From Echinarachnius parma (lineage: Eukaryota; Echinodermata; Echinoidea; Clypeasteroida; Echinarachniidae), in NCBI GenBank assembly GCA_037951105.1, contig JBAMJV010002963.1:124001-188000 (forward strand): a DNA stretch of 64,000 bases, read 5' to 3'. The position numbers and the translations under genes are program-made. The notes beneath the pieces were generated by a model, which saw only the letters and a list, made by a program, of their open reading frames with translations, had not been told where the DNA came from and did not search any database. Below, one piece after another: positions 1 to 12,900 of this stretch. Each line of letters begins with the position of its first letter. The stretch's first letter is position 1.

Positions 1-115
1 AGCTTGCAAAGTAGCCCCCCCCCCCCCCCCCCAAAAAAAAAAAAATTATAATAATAATGATAATAAAATAAAAATATAAATAAATTAATTAATTAATAAA
101 TAATAATAAAAAATC
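1..115. repeat. poly-C, poly-A and AT-rich low-complexity tract
   Basis: A C run (about 16-32) is followed by an A run and AAT/AATA repeats. No gene is seen here. Confidence 0.85.
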
Positions 116-226
116 CCTGATACAAAACCACCCAGATCAAGCAGCATGTGGCATGCTGTTTGATAGTGAATAGACAGGAAATTGTCCTTCTCCTTTGAAA
201 GCAATATAATCTACTTTAACATTCAG

Positions 227-316
227 GCTTGACGTCAACTGATTTAAATGCAGAATCTATCTCAAATTTGCTACACATTGCTGAAAACAAATTATTACAC
301 AGAAATGACTGGAAAG
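227..316 (+). other. candidate coding exon of unknown gene
   Basis: A 90-nt open segment follows a CAG acceptor (221-226) and precedes a GTATAC donor (317). It encodes LNAESISNLLHIAENK and then LLHRNDWK, a helical-looking stretch I do not recognise. Both ends are phase 1, so it would splice in frame to the SGSM exon at 4439. However, it does not resemble the vertebrate RUN-domain segment expected before that exon. It could be an unusual upstream SGSM exon, an exon of another gene, or chance in AT-rich DNA. Confidence 0.2.
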
Positions 317-769
317 GTATACACTGTATTGACACAAGTTGTTATTTTTTTCTTCCATGGATGAAAAATAAAGCACATGTTTGTACATGTGCCTCTATGA
401 ACTACCATGAAGTGGTAGATGTTATTAAATGCACGTATTCTAAAAGAGGTTACAAATTATCCTTCACTTTCTTCCAAGTAGAACAAATGAAGATACGGCT
501 TCAATTTTATGTATTTGATAAATCAGTAATTATTTTTCAGATTTGCATTTGTAATGGAAATAACAAAACAAAACAGTATGTATAAACATTTTATTCAGAA
601 TATAAAAACAAAAAATAGTAAACCCAAGAAGGTTCTAGAAATAGAACCTCCATGGTAAACCACAATCAAATCACTTAATCCATGAATTGAAATTACAAGC
701 ATTCAAACAACATTTTGTTAAGTTCTGTTGTTGACAGATAATTGTAATTATTAACTTCAATTATTGCAA

Positions 770-1190
770 TGCTCAAAATTAACATCTATAGGCCCCCTTG
801 CCCAGGGCCACTAGCACTTATCATTGGGCCACTAACTTCCATTGATGATGTATAATTCCGCTAGCCCTAATGAAATGCTAGAAATTAACCATTTTGCCTT
901 GTGGCCCAGTCGGACAAGTAAAAACAAGATTGTTCAACTTTGAGTGGCCCAAAACCTTAATCTGGTGGCCCCAAACAAAGAAAAACATAACAAATTCTGT
1001 TAAATTTGGATGCCCAAATGGGCCAGTAGAATTTAGGATCAATGAAATTTGGTAGCCCGGAGCTAATTTTTAGTGGCCCCGGGCCAGCGGGCCTATGCTA
1101 ATTTTGAGCACTGCCTAATGGTCAACTAAATATAACAGACTTTTTAATGTTTTTCTTTGTTTAGGGCCACCAGATTCAGGTTTTCGGGCC
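770..1190. repeat. degenerate GGGCCAC/TGGCCC-rich repeat
   Basis: GGGCCAC, TGGCCC and GCCCGG boxes recur every 30-60 bp. The same boxes occur at 2268-2497, 24606-24917 and near 59213, so this is a decayed copy of that family. No coding potential is seen. Confidence 0.5.
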
Positions 1191-1399
1191 ACTTAATTTG
1201 GAAAAATTTTGGTTTTTACTTAACATACTGGACAACAAGGCAAAAAGTTAATTTCAAGCATTGTCTATTGTTATTATTGATCATGAGTTCACTCAAGACT
1301 GTAACTACAAGCGGCCGTCCAGTTGAACTCATTAGAATGCCAGGATGGCTTGAACTCATATGTCCACGCCAGTGTTACTATGGCAACCTGATTGGTCGT

Positions 1400-1700
1400 C
1401 TTGGATACAAAGACTGCTGGGTATTATGTACGGCAACATGAGAGATGTGTATAACAGTGTACTTGTGAAGCATTTGGAAGAATAACCACATGTATTACAA
1501 GATTTCTGCTTGATAGTTTTTCTAATGAAAGATAATTAAATTAAAAGATGGATGGAACTGACCAGGAAATATATTATATAATTTAAAAATGAACAAAAAA
1601 ATGTATCCAATTAGAAACAGGCAAGAATACAAGTACACTGTTATGCACAGCTCTCATGTTGCAGTACATAATACCCAGCAGTGCAATTTGGCAGTCTTTG
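1400..1700. repeat. imperfect inverted repeat
   Basis: The stretch near 1400-1470 (CTGCTGGGTATTATGTAC and following bases) returns in inverted form near 1630-1695. Just beyond, ACACAGCTGTAGGAAACCTC occurs twice as a direct repeat, near 1713 and 1858. This is probably a decayed mobile element. Confidence 0.45.
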
Positions 1701-1927
1701 TATCCAAAAACTACACAGCTGTAGGAAACCTCTTAAATGAACCTGTAAAGTTTTTGCTTTGATTTCCAAATATTGTGAACCCATCTTCTAATGTAAAGAC
1801 TTGAAATTGTAGTCAAAGTAGAAATGTTAATACTAAAACATACATGTGTTCAAAACTACACAGCTGTAGGAAACCTCTCAAATAAACCTGTACAATATTA
1901 GCTAAATTATTCCCAATATTGTGTTAT

Positions 1928-2189
1928 TGCCTTTAATAATTACGTCAAAAAAGGAATGGCGTGCAGCTTTAACTAGATTTATGCCGGGTAGGCCTTTGTT
2001 GTAAAAGGAACATATTAGGGATACAACACATTACCTCTTTACTTTCAAAGATGAGTTCAAACTCATCTTTGAAAGTAAAGAGGTAATGTGTTGTATCCCT
2101 AATATGTTCCTTTTACAACAAAGGCCTACCCGGCATAAATCTAGTTCAAGCTGCACGCCATTCCTTTTTTGACGTAATTATTAAAGGCA
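1928..2189. repeat. near-perfect 262-bp palindrome
   Basis: Two 131-bp arms meet at about 2058/2059 with essentially no spacer. By eye they differ at one internal position plus the central pair. Each outer end reads TGCCTTTAATAATTACG. It can form a cruciform, or a long RNA hairpin if transcribed. It is likely a recent foldback element, but an assembly inversion artefact is possible. Confidence 0.85.
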
Positions 2190-2267
2190 TTACTTTTTTC
2201 AAAAATGCACTTTTCCTATTTTCAATCATTTTGCATGAATGTGTTTAATGCAAGCCTTTACACTAAC

Positions 2268-2497
2268 CTTTACCTCTACTGGCCCATTCGGGCAAGTAGA
2301 ATCATAACTTTTCACATTTTACTTGCCCACTTACTTCTAGATAAGATTTACATTTTATTCTCTCATAATCGACCAATAATTTAGTTGCCCGATCGGGCAA
2401 CCAAACTAGGTAATTTAAATACAAATATTTACTTGCCCAATTTATAATCAATTTATACTTGTACCGGGCATTAGGGCAAGTGGTGGTGTCGAGCCCT
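2268..2497. repeat. GGGCAAG-box repeat ending GTCGAGCCCTG
   Basis: Boxes such as CGGGCAAGTAG, TACTTGCCC and CCCGATCGGGCAA are spread through it. It ends in GTGTCGAGCCCTG, the complement of the start of the 24606-24917 element. CAGGG termini fit a non-autonomous hAT-like family; this is inferred. Confidence 0.5.
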
Positions 2498-2852
2498 GTA
2501 TAATGTATGCCACGATCTTAGATTCCATGATAATTGGGTATGCACAGGATGCAGTGAAAATGTTGTGTATCAGGGCAGAAACACTCCTGACTTACTGTCT
2601 GATTTGACATAATATTGCCTTTACTTCTTCAAACTACAAGACCGCTACATTTCTGGTGAATGTCATGTATTTCAAGTTATTCCCTTTTCTTCTTTCATAT
2701 TCCTTTTTTCTATTGGCTATCTGGGTTCCTTTTCCTCTTATAATAGAGCAAAAAGCAAAAAGGGTTTTATCTAAAACAATATCAGGTGTTTGCACTCCTC
2801 ACTACCAAGAGCAAGATGTCATAATAATGATAAAATGATATTAACATACAAG

Positions 2853-3003
2853 TTAATTGCAGAGATATATCAATATTAAACACTTAATTGCAGAGATATA
2901 TCAATATTAAACACTTAATTGCAGAGATATATCAATATTAAACACTTAATTGGAGAGATATATCAATATTAAACACTTAATTGCAAAGATATATCAATAT
3001 ATT
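2853..3003. repeat. 31-bp tandem repeat, five units
   Basis: Units starting TTAATTGCAGAGATATATC repeat at 2853, 2884, 2915 and onward with a 31-bp period and few substitutions. It is a minisatellite with no spacers. Confidence 0.9.
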
Positions 3004-3169
3004 CTACTACGCATTACATTAACAAAATGTGACTTCATCAAACGTGGAGTCATTGAAATCTGCTTGATAACATCACTGACTGAACAATGGATGGTCATCA
3101 TAGGCACTTAATTATTATTGACTTTTTGTGCAAATACAATTAGTAACTACATGTATGTATGTTTGAAGA

Positions 3170-3615
3170 ATGTGCATCAATACATTCGTGAGCAAACTGC
3201 ACACGTAACCCATCAAGGACGAGAGCTATTTTAAGGCAAAATTGATCATTGTTTTCCTCTACAAATTGGCAACTCCTAAATTTTGTTGACCGATCAATGA
3301 CATAAAAATAGGTGGAAAATATTAAGTAATGACCATTTAAGACAAATATGAAGTGACTTTGCCACAAAGTTGCCAATTTGAACGCCAATATCTGTTTTTA
3401 AAATATCACAATGTGTTGCCAATTTAAGGATTTTTCAAAATTATAGTGATTTGCGCAATAATAACAATCATTAAAAAATAACTAAAGCAGGTAGAGTAAC
3501 AAAATAGGGCTCTAAAAATAGAGGAATTTATGCTCTTGCGTACACTTCACATAACTAGTCTTCTTCTTCTTTAAGTGTAGGACTACCAAACCACAAATAT
3601 GTGGGCCTTAGGCAC
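3170..3615 (-). repeat. interspersed repeat, inverted copy of 25145-25565
   Basis: The complement carries the same ordered blocks as 25145-25565, for example CACATATTTGTGGTTTGG, GAGCATAAAT, and CTCGTCCTTGATG. At 25 kb these blocks follow a LINE-like ORF end, so this is probably the 3' tail of the same retroposon. Confidence 0.65.
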
Positions 3616-3689
3616 TGATGGGAATAGGACGTAGCAATGCGCTCTCTAGTGTGCACAGTGCCTGCTACAGCATACTTGACTCTAGTATA

Positions 3690-4330
3690 ATAATAATGAT
3701 AATAATAATGCATTTATATAGCGCATTTTCCATCTAAAATGTTCAAAAGCGCTATAAGTCCACGTTATTAAAAGAGGTGAGTTATCAATTGTTCTTTAAT
3801 AAGATTGAATGAAGCTTGGTTACAGAGGGTCAGAGGTAGTTTGTTCCAAAGGTTGGGTGCTGCGGAAGCAAAGGCTTTATCCCCAAGTGTGGGAAGCATC
3901 TTGGCAGTTGGATGGTTCAGCAGGGTGCCTCGTGAGGAGCGGAGCGAGTACCTGGACGGAGGACTAATTGTAATATTAAGTTCAGTCAGATACTACCACT
4001 TCTAGCCACAACCCCAAAGTTTGTTGCCCCTGAAGGAAAGATGAACCACAAGATATGACAAATTTATATCTAGCGCTTAATTCAAACAAGCCTCTAAGCA
4101 CTTTAGAAAAGAAGATGAGAGTATACAGAGTGTGAAAATAGAGAGGAGTTCAAACTATGACTGATAATGTTGCTTGAAGAGATGATCTTTTTAGATTATC
4201 TTTGAATGTGTCAATTGATGGAGAGTTCTTGACCCAGATAGGCAGAGCGTTCCATAGATATGGTCCAATTAAGGAGAAGGTCCGTCCGTTCACTGCAAGA
4301 TCTAGAGAAACCCTAATTTAGTTCTTTACA
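3690..4330. repeat. remnants of interspersed repeats
   Basis: An AAT-rich tract joins TTTATATAGCGCATTTTCC and AGCGCTATAAG, tail sequences shared by several SINE/LINE ends in this window. The following block to about 4330 has no recognisable gene. A short open frame at 3805-4005 matches no family I know. Confidence 0.4.
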
Positions 4331-4438
4331 AATCTCCACAGTGTTACGAGGGATATTTAAACAACAATATTGTTTAGCCAAGTGCATTTAAAGTATAATT
4401 AATGAAGTTCCTTTGTCTTGAATGTTTCTACCATGTAG

Positions 4439-4607
4439 GTGCTGTTGAAGCCTGTTTGACACAAGGTCTGAAGCGAAGGGCTTTAGACATCTTCAAGGGG
4501 AACAACCACACATTCCTGCTCCTCAAGCAGCTTGCCAAAAACTTCCCACCGGCACAAGAAGTCATCCAAAAAGTCCATGAGATAGAGCTTCGGATAGAGG
4601 CAAACAA
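4439..4607 (+). CDS. SGSM1/2: SGSM exon: C-terminal part of RUN domain
   Basis: Encodes [14 protein letters not shown], then KNFPPAQEV and [10 protein letters not shown]. This parallels vertebrate SGSM AAVEAC..HGLRRR and KNFPPAEDL. The acceptor is ATGTAG and the donor GTAAGT. The exon starts in phase 1 and ends in phase 2. It is the first exon I can assign with confidence; the RUN N-terminus must lie upstream. Confidence 0.93.
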
Positions 4608-6842
4608 GTAAGTGTTGCTGAAGATCATTCGTTCATGTCTCCTCTAGATTGAAATAGTATCCCTCCATTGGTAGATTCTTGTGAAGGTCATCTCATTGAC
4701 AAGGATCAGGGCTCCGTTTCGTAAAACTTCTGCACTTGTTGTAAGTGTCCAATTATTGTAACTACTACTATGGCGACAGCTGCAATGCTCCATGCTGATT
4801 GGCTGTTGACCTACTAGTTACAATAATTGGACACTTACAACAATTGCAAGAGTTGTATGAAACAGGGCCCCTCAATCCTCATCCGTGCAGTCCACTCCGC
4901 CACTCTGTAAGATTGCCAAAGATGAATCACATATTTTACCACAACAATTTTTGACTGGCGTTGACAGCCTTCATCATCGTTGCTACCCAACTTCTCCTTT
5001 ATGACGTAATGATCAGTGATTGTTTTGTAGACATTTGGTAGCTTGTAATGTTCAGTGTGGCTTGAAAGGCCCACAATTATTATCATTGTTGTTGTTGTAA
5101 TCATTTTATTCTGAGTATTTTAAAAACCTACTTGTAATGTATGTTCACAGATCAGAGGGGTGTTGCGCAAAGATTTGAAATCAATTGTTAAGTTGCAATT
5201 AATTGCAATTCAGAACATTTGACTGAATGCGCAAATCAAATGTGCATATTTTCTGACTTGCAATTAATTGCAACTTGAAATCGATTGCAACTCTTTGTGC
5301 AACACCCCCAGAAGTGATAGGTAAGATTGTCAGTGTCGCCATTCACTGCTCTAGTCTAGATTATAAGTCTCAATTATTCACTAATATGGGCAATTCCACC
5401 GAAATTGTTCACTTGGGTCAAAAAAACAATTGGTTCTATTTCAAATCCTATTGATTTTTTCTGGATTATTTTTCCATACAACATGATCCTATGATTATAT
5501 CTTTCAGTTCACATGATTTTTGTTATTCTCGGGTGTCTCCATATAGGAGAAATGGAAACCATACATGAAACTCCACACATGGGACTACCCTGTCCAAATT
5601 TCAGGAAAATCCTTATATTTTCCAAATTGTCTGGTATTTTTATTATTTAAGGCACCAAATTTGATTACTGATAATCAAAGTACCTTTTCAGATTAAAATT
5701 TCAGTCTTTTAAGTGCTCTAAAGTATATATTTTAATTAATCAAATCCTCCGGACAAAAGTGTAATGTCCGTAACGCTAAAAGTGTAATGTCCGTAACGTC
5801 ATATTTCATACTGTGAGTAAAAAATAGATCACTGAATTTACTAATGGCTTCCATCACTATTTAGAATAGCATCTTGTGATCCAAATAATGTAAGATATTA
5901 CCATGTTTGGTGATTGAACTCACAGGGTTTTGGAATTGTACAAACTGTGTAAAATGCTTCGTCCGTTTAGCGTAATGTCCGTAACGAAAACAAAATGTCT
6001 TTTTTCTCAGCAAATATTCATTCCTCAGTCATGAAACTTTGCATGTTTATCACTGACTATTTGAAGTTACTGAATCAATGACTCGAAACGTTTCCTCTTG
6101 TCTTATTTTTGCTGTGGATGGTTCTAAAGAGAGAAAAATGTGTCTGGTGGTAATGTCCGTAATGCTGGAATTGCCCACATACACTCCAATTTGAACTTTA
6201 ATACACCACAATGCACCACAATACCTATCAAACACCATCACCACCACCACCACTATCATCATCCCACGATGCTATGCCCAAGTACCTACACCATGACCAG
6301 ATACTCCTCAGTAGCACCATCTCCATGGAACAATTTGCCCCTTTTAATCAGAGATGCCCCTTCCATATACTATTTTAAATTCATGTTAAAGACACATTTG
6401 TTCAATCAATAATTTATAATATGTAGTGTATATCCTGTTTTGTTTTGTTTATTTGTATTAAATATTGTTTCTATTTCATATTATCTTCTTTTCTCAAGCG
6501 CTTAGAAACAATGTATTAAGCGCTATATAAATGTAATATATTATTATTATTATTATTATTATTAAGGCCAATAGGCCTTGTCCGTTATTGACCAATTAGG
6601 AACGTACTCGCTCATGCGAGATAGCACGTTGGAGCCTACCGTAGGGTATAAAACACTCTTGCTTACAATAGATTCTATCACCTGACGAAGTGTTGCAGCG
6701 GCGCACGAAACGTCGTGATCTTTTAGATCCCTTGTTGACCATACATTGCGAGGCAAACGAATATCACTAGCGATATTATTTCCGATATTATTATTATTAT
6801 TATATTATTATTATTATGATTATTATCATATTATTATTATTA

Positions 6843-6901
<59 letters not shown>

Positions 6902-9900
6902 TATTATTATTATTATTTTTCCACAGGAAACTGTCTGCAGTCGATAATAATAGTCCCAGCGCCATCAACCAACAGAACATCAGACTGGCACTGCAGCAGA
7001 AACATCTGTGGATACGCGTCGCTCTCTTCGAGAAACATCTTGCCAAAATATGTGAAAACGTGGGGCACAATGGAAGGTTTGCATATTTATACTACATGTA
7101 CTTTTTTTGGTCTATTTTGCTTTGTTTGTTTCGTTGATATAATATTATGTGTAAATGTGACAGACAATGGAAGGTATGGCTGGTGTGTATACATGCTACT
7201 TGGAGTGTATATTTGCTCTTTTTTTTTGTAGATAGGGTTATATGCAGTCATAATTGAAACCGTATTCAGGGATTAAAAAGGGCAAAAGAAAACATCTCTA
7301 AATTGGTAAAAGAAATATTAGATTAAAAAAAATCCCATTTAGAACATCTGAAATATTCTGAGCGTGTAAAAGTAATGCATCAATCCTCAATGAAATGAGA
7401 TCAGTTTCTACAAGTTCATTTGAATTTTGCTCCTAATATGACTGCCAAAAGCAAAAAAGAAAAATCTCTACCAATGTTATTAATTTGAAGGAGAAATCTG
7501 TTTTCTACTGGTGTGTATGTATTGACCTTCTTCCATTCTATTTAAGTTGGATGATTCTATCAATCAATGCAATTTCTTCCAATGTTATTAATTTGAAGGA
7601 GAAATCTGTTTTCTACTGGTGTGTATGTATTGACCTTCTTCCGTTCCATTTAAGTTGGATGATTCTATCAATCAATGCAATCTCCCGACTCTAAAATAAA
7701 ATTCAATACTAAAATAGATCCAATAAAGTAGTATTATATTTTGTCTGTTATAGGTTTCACTGTTATCAGACTTATCATTCCTTCATCCATTATGTTTGCA
7801 TGCAGGCAGAATGCAGTAGTAGGCCTTTTAGCATCCGTATGCTTTAGTATGGTCAGTTAATGATGAATGCTGAATTTGTATACATGATTTAACATTTCAT
7901 ATGTTAGCCATACATTTTCTCTGCATCTTCCTAAAGGTTTTATTTTCTGTTTATTTTCCAGTAAATATTATGAGAAGGATAGTTTGATGTCAGACCCAGT
8001 GGATGGACCCATTCTCTCATCACTCCTGGGTAAGTCTACAACAGTTCACAAATATTTGATGTATATGTAGATAAATATTGGTAAGTCTTCGTATTTGATT
8101 ATCAAACTAAAGTTGGTCTCCCATGAATAGACTTCTGCTCTTTCATGGAATGAAACACAATGCAACTTCTGGGCCCATATTCATGCCAAGTCCATTTCCG
8201 ATCAAACAGTTAACCCAAAGCCTGCCACATTAACCCGTTGCTTCCGGGAACCGAGTGGGCTATGTACAAAGTCTATCGGGATTTCAGAATCTCGTAGTGA
8301 ACGGGTAAATTGGAAGGGGGGTTTGAAAGGAATGTATTGAAAGACGAATACCTCAAGCCTGCAGACTCGTGGCCTACATACAATAGAGCCACTTATGTAT
8401 ACAATATGCCACCGCTCAATACAATGGACATGGTCATGTACTCTATTGCCTTGGCACGTTAGGAGTTAAGTGAGCAACTAGCAATTGTCCTGGCTCCCAA
8501 CTAGGGTTAGCTGGGTTAGACTTAGGTACCTACTGAGTTAACCGCAGTTAGCAACTAAAAGATCACATGTTTAACACATAGCCACGTCATCCAAAATAGA
8601 CTTAGCATGAAACTAAGCTAGCAGGGTTTTATGATCTCTAACATTGCAACAAAAAAAGTTGCATCAATCGAGAGGTCTCAGTCCCAAGCAATGAAACTGT
8701 TTCGAGGGCAGAGACGCAGAACATTCATACATGTATGATTTTCCTTACTAGTAAATGCAGAAAGTTTTTGGTTGATTTTAGATAAGAATAAAGTGTGAGA
8801 AAAGGTAATTTAACTCACATAGATTCACAACACTTTGGACTTTGACTGTGATATGTACATTGTAATAATATATATGTTTACAATGACACTATAATATAAA
8901 TATATCCTTAAATTGTCTCATACCAATGGTATGCAGATTATTGTAAACTTCAACCCTTCAGTTTCCAGCTGTTTGCACACTTCATTTCCAGCTTTCTGTT
9001 TATTTATGCATGCTTAAAAAAATATTTGCTATGTATTTGTTGAAAAATTTTTAGGATGTTTATGTTTTCTTCTACCGTATAATGGATTATAGCCATAATG
9101 TTAGAACCAAATACTTTGGGTTGATCGAGCCCGATGTAAATTAATAAATACATGTAAACAACTCAGAATTTTGTTGGCTGATGGAGCAACTAAAATGTTG
9201 ATTTTAAGAAATTTGATCGGACCAGTGACTGTATTTGAAGTCCTGCACTTTAAGAATTCTATTTGTGACTTTGTTGTGCAGTTGGTCCATGTGCCCTGGA
9301 CTACTCCAAGATGAAGACGGCTGACCATTACTGGACAGACCCACCGGCAGACGAGCTGGTGCAGAGGCACCGCATACACAGTGCAGGGCCTGGGGTCACC
9401 ACCGGCACTAACTCCCCACGAAGACCAGGCTTACAGGTGGGAATGATGATGATGATATATGCAGAGCTGCCATTAACTCTCCCTGATTACGCAGGATACT
9501 CCCTGAAAATAGACCAAGATTACTCCATCCGATTTCACCCCATCAGCATCTCTGATTATTCCTGATTATTGACAGATTATTGTCATTAGGTTGTATGTAT
9601 TTGATAGATATCTCCCTGATTTCTGGTGAGAATTCCACTAAATCTTCCTGATGGTTGAATTTCAATGTTGGTAGCTCTGTATAATTATGATGATGATGAT
9701 AATGATGATGATGGTGATGGTAATTAATGATGAAGAAGATGGATAATGATGATGATGATATACCGTTGTGTGCATGTCACAGTTGCCAGAATGCATTGCT
9801 AACAAGGGAGTAGAACATGCATGCCACAGGCAGATTGACTTGAGTGTGTCCAATTACCGGGGATATAATAAAAAACGCTTAGAGAGATAATGACTAATTA

Positions 9901-12900
9901 TTAGGTAGGGGTGGAACGTGTATATATTTGTATACATATGGGCATGCCACGGGCAGATTGATTACATAAGTGTCTGATTACTGGGGAAATGATATCATTG
10001 TAAATATAAGGCACTATATAAATTGAGTATATAATTACTATCATTATCATAATTGTCTTTGGTTTTGTCCAGGTAAAGAAGACGGCTTCAGGTACGACCC
10101 CAGAGGAGCACTGTAGAACCCCCGTATCAGCCAGAGACTATGTGGAATCGCTGCATCAGAACTCTAGGAGCACACTGCTCTATGGAAAGAACAACGTCTT
10201 GGTGCAACCTGTAAGTACCCGCAAGTTAAAATCATCACAAAAGTATGAATGAATGAATGAAGATGGACGGACGGACGGACGGACGGACGGACGGACGGAC
10301 GGATGGACGGACGGACGGACGGACGGACGGACGGACGGACGAACGAATGAATGAAAACAATTTATTAATCAAAACAAATAAAAATATACAAAAAATTAAC
10401 AATATATTTGATAAAAAAGATCGCAAAATAGCTTTACTTATATTGTATTTACAGATCTCTATACACATCATTGTTACATGACTTTGTAATATTTTTTCCT
10501 GCAATTTTCATAATTTTGAATGAAAAATACATTTTGACCAATTGTGTCAATGTTTGTATTTCAGAAAGAAGACATAGAGCTGATCCCAGGCTACCTGTCC
10601 CTGCACCAGACTGCTCTGCACCTCACCATCAAGTGGACACCCAATCAGCTGATGAACGGGGGTGGGGCGGGACCGGAAGACGCAGAGCCAGACAGCGAAA
10701 AAAGGTGAGATGCTCACAACAGTTCAGGGCCCTGTCTCAAACTTTTTCAAATGTCCACTTCCCAATTTCAATTATTGTAACTATTATAGAGTACTGGAGA
10801 ATTGACGTCACATATTATTTGTAATTCAAACATATAGAGAAACTGACCAGAAATATATAATATAAATGAAAAAGAGCAAAAAAACGGGATCCCTTTGGGA
10901 AGAATCCCATTTTTGTTGGCTATTTTAGATACATATTATTTGTCAAAACATAGTAATAGTTCTACACAACTTGTCCTTTAATTTGGGCTCTTGGTATTGG
11001 GTCAGAGCTAGACGATTGCCTTCGTAGCAACCATTTGGTGACCCATTATGGCTTGCCTGACATTGTTTAAAACCACCACTCTTGGCAGTGAGTAGGTATG
11101 ACATTATACTGAACAAATATGCAAAGACTTCTTGTTTTACAGCTATGCATCCCTCTGTGTGCATTGTTATCTAGATGTGATAGCGAGCATTGCACTGTGA
11201 CGGATAGGTCACACACTGGTTTGAAAGAGAATTAATTTTGTAAATTTTAGAAAGTTCACCGAATCATTGAAAATGAGCAAAGAAAATTGGGCTTTGCCTA
11301 GATTCTTGGAAACCGACCGGGAGCATTATTATAGTAGATGAGCAGTTTTTAGCAGTATTTTTGCATCATTTATTTTCATGTTGACAGATATTTCATGTTG
11401 TTTTTGTTTGTAAACCATGTACATTTAATGCTAAATATGTTACATGTACATTTACATGCAAATTTGTTTTCATGGCCATTAGCTGCTTGACTACCCTCTT
11501 CACTGGCGTAGATCAGCAGAAATTTATTTTTCTGAGGATAAATGAATGAATTTGAGGGATCGACTATAGACCCGTTCTTAAAAACAACACATCATGATTT
11601 TGGCTGATTTCAATAGGAAAGCTATTCACGCGCGTCTGTACCGGAAGTAGGCAGGACAACCAAAGTAATATAGCGCCGCCATCGGCGAATATCTTACAGC
11701 TATTGTCGATCCCTCGAATTGATCATCACCCCTCTTTCCCTGAACAAAAGCAAGTGCTTACAGCTCTACACCAGTGACCCTAGTAGAAATAAATTGCAAT
11801 GTATCATTATTTTTGTTCATTTTCTGTCAGTGTAACGTATTCTGATTGTTTGTGAAAGTGTCCTGTGTCCCTTCCTCTGTAGACAGTATGATATGTTCCG
11901 CTCCAGATTGAAAAATGGCAAGCACAAAGTGTAAGTATCTCATCCACAAAATCCCATCAGAAAATATTTTTTTGGTGAAGGTTAACTTATCACTTCTAAT
12001 CAATACCTTCCTGGCTTTCTACGTAGAACTGCTGACTGAAGAATGCTTCTATAGATTCTTATATTACTACTACTATTTGCCATGTGTTCCTACTAATACC
12101 TCTGTCACACATACCCAAGCACTCCCACTGCGACTGGGAAAGACTGGAAAAGCACTAATGATCAAGGGTTGCAGTGACGGCATAATAGCCCGGTCACATA
12201 TCAACGGATTGCGCAAACGTATGTCAAACGGAGAGCTAAATTTTTCATCTGTTCTATACGTTTCTTGTCCGTTCCTTGTCCAGTGATGTACGTTGTTCTA
12301 TGTTTTGTACATGAAGCAATGGAGAAGACTTTCATCACCGGATAATTTAATTTCGCAAATTGTCTATTCGTTGGGCATACGTTTCCGCTATCCGTTGATA
12401 TCTGACCGGGCCATAAAGGTTTAAGGGTTTAAAGGGAATTGATTGCGGGTAGGTGTGACAAGACTAATTCAGACCATTTCTTTTGTTAGTGGAGGGGATG
12501 CTGGATTTAGATTCTTATTATCACTCCTGCATGCTCATCTTGCAAGTAGGTTCAAGTAGGTTAGAAATATTGTTAAGAATCTCTTGCTAAAATCCACTTT
12601 CCTGTAGAAAATGATTAAGTATATAGCCTGGATAACAAAAACAAAGTTTAATTGACTTCCACACAGGAGTTTTAATGACATTGGGTATTAAGACAAATGA
12701 ACATGGTTAAAGTGATTCTTTAACTTTAAATTCTACCAAAATCACTTGGAGCTGTCACATTTCTTTTGTACCTTGTTGTTTGACTTATGGTACAGAAGAT
12801 TAAAATGGGTTTTGAGTTTTCAAATGTCTCCCTAATTATGGCGATATTTGTGATTGAATAAAAACCATGCCAGGAACACTTTTCAATTGTAGTCAAAATC

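Noticed and set aside
2853-3003. CRISPR-like regular repeats
   Set aside because: A head-to-tail 31-bp tandem array without spacers, in a eukaryotic intergenic region.
3805-4005. 66-aa frame as a gene
   Set aside because: It lies in repeat remnants, has no family I recognise and no splice context.
6670-6720. Hammerhead ribozyme (CTGACGA ... GAAAC)
   Set aside because: The core words are present, but the first pair closing stem II would be A-C and I cannot draw convincing stems I and III.
6746-7231. 161-aa frame rich in Leu and Tyr
   Set aside because: Its first half is the ATT microsatellite. The real SGSM exon (6927-7076) is read in a different frame.
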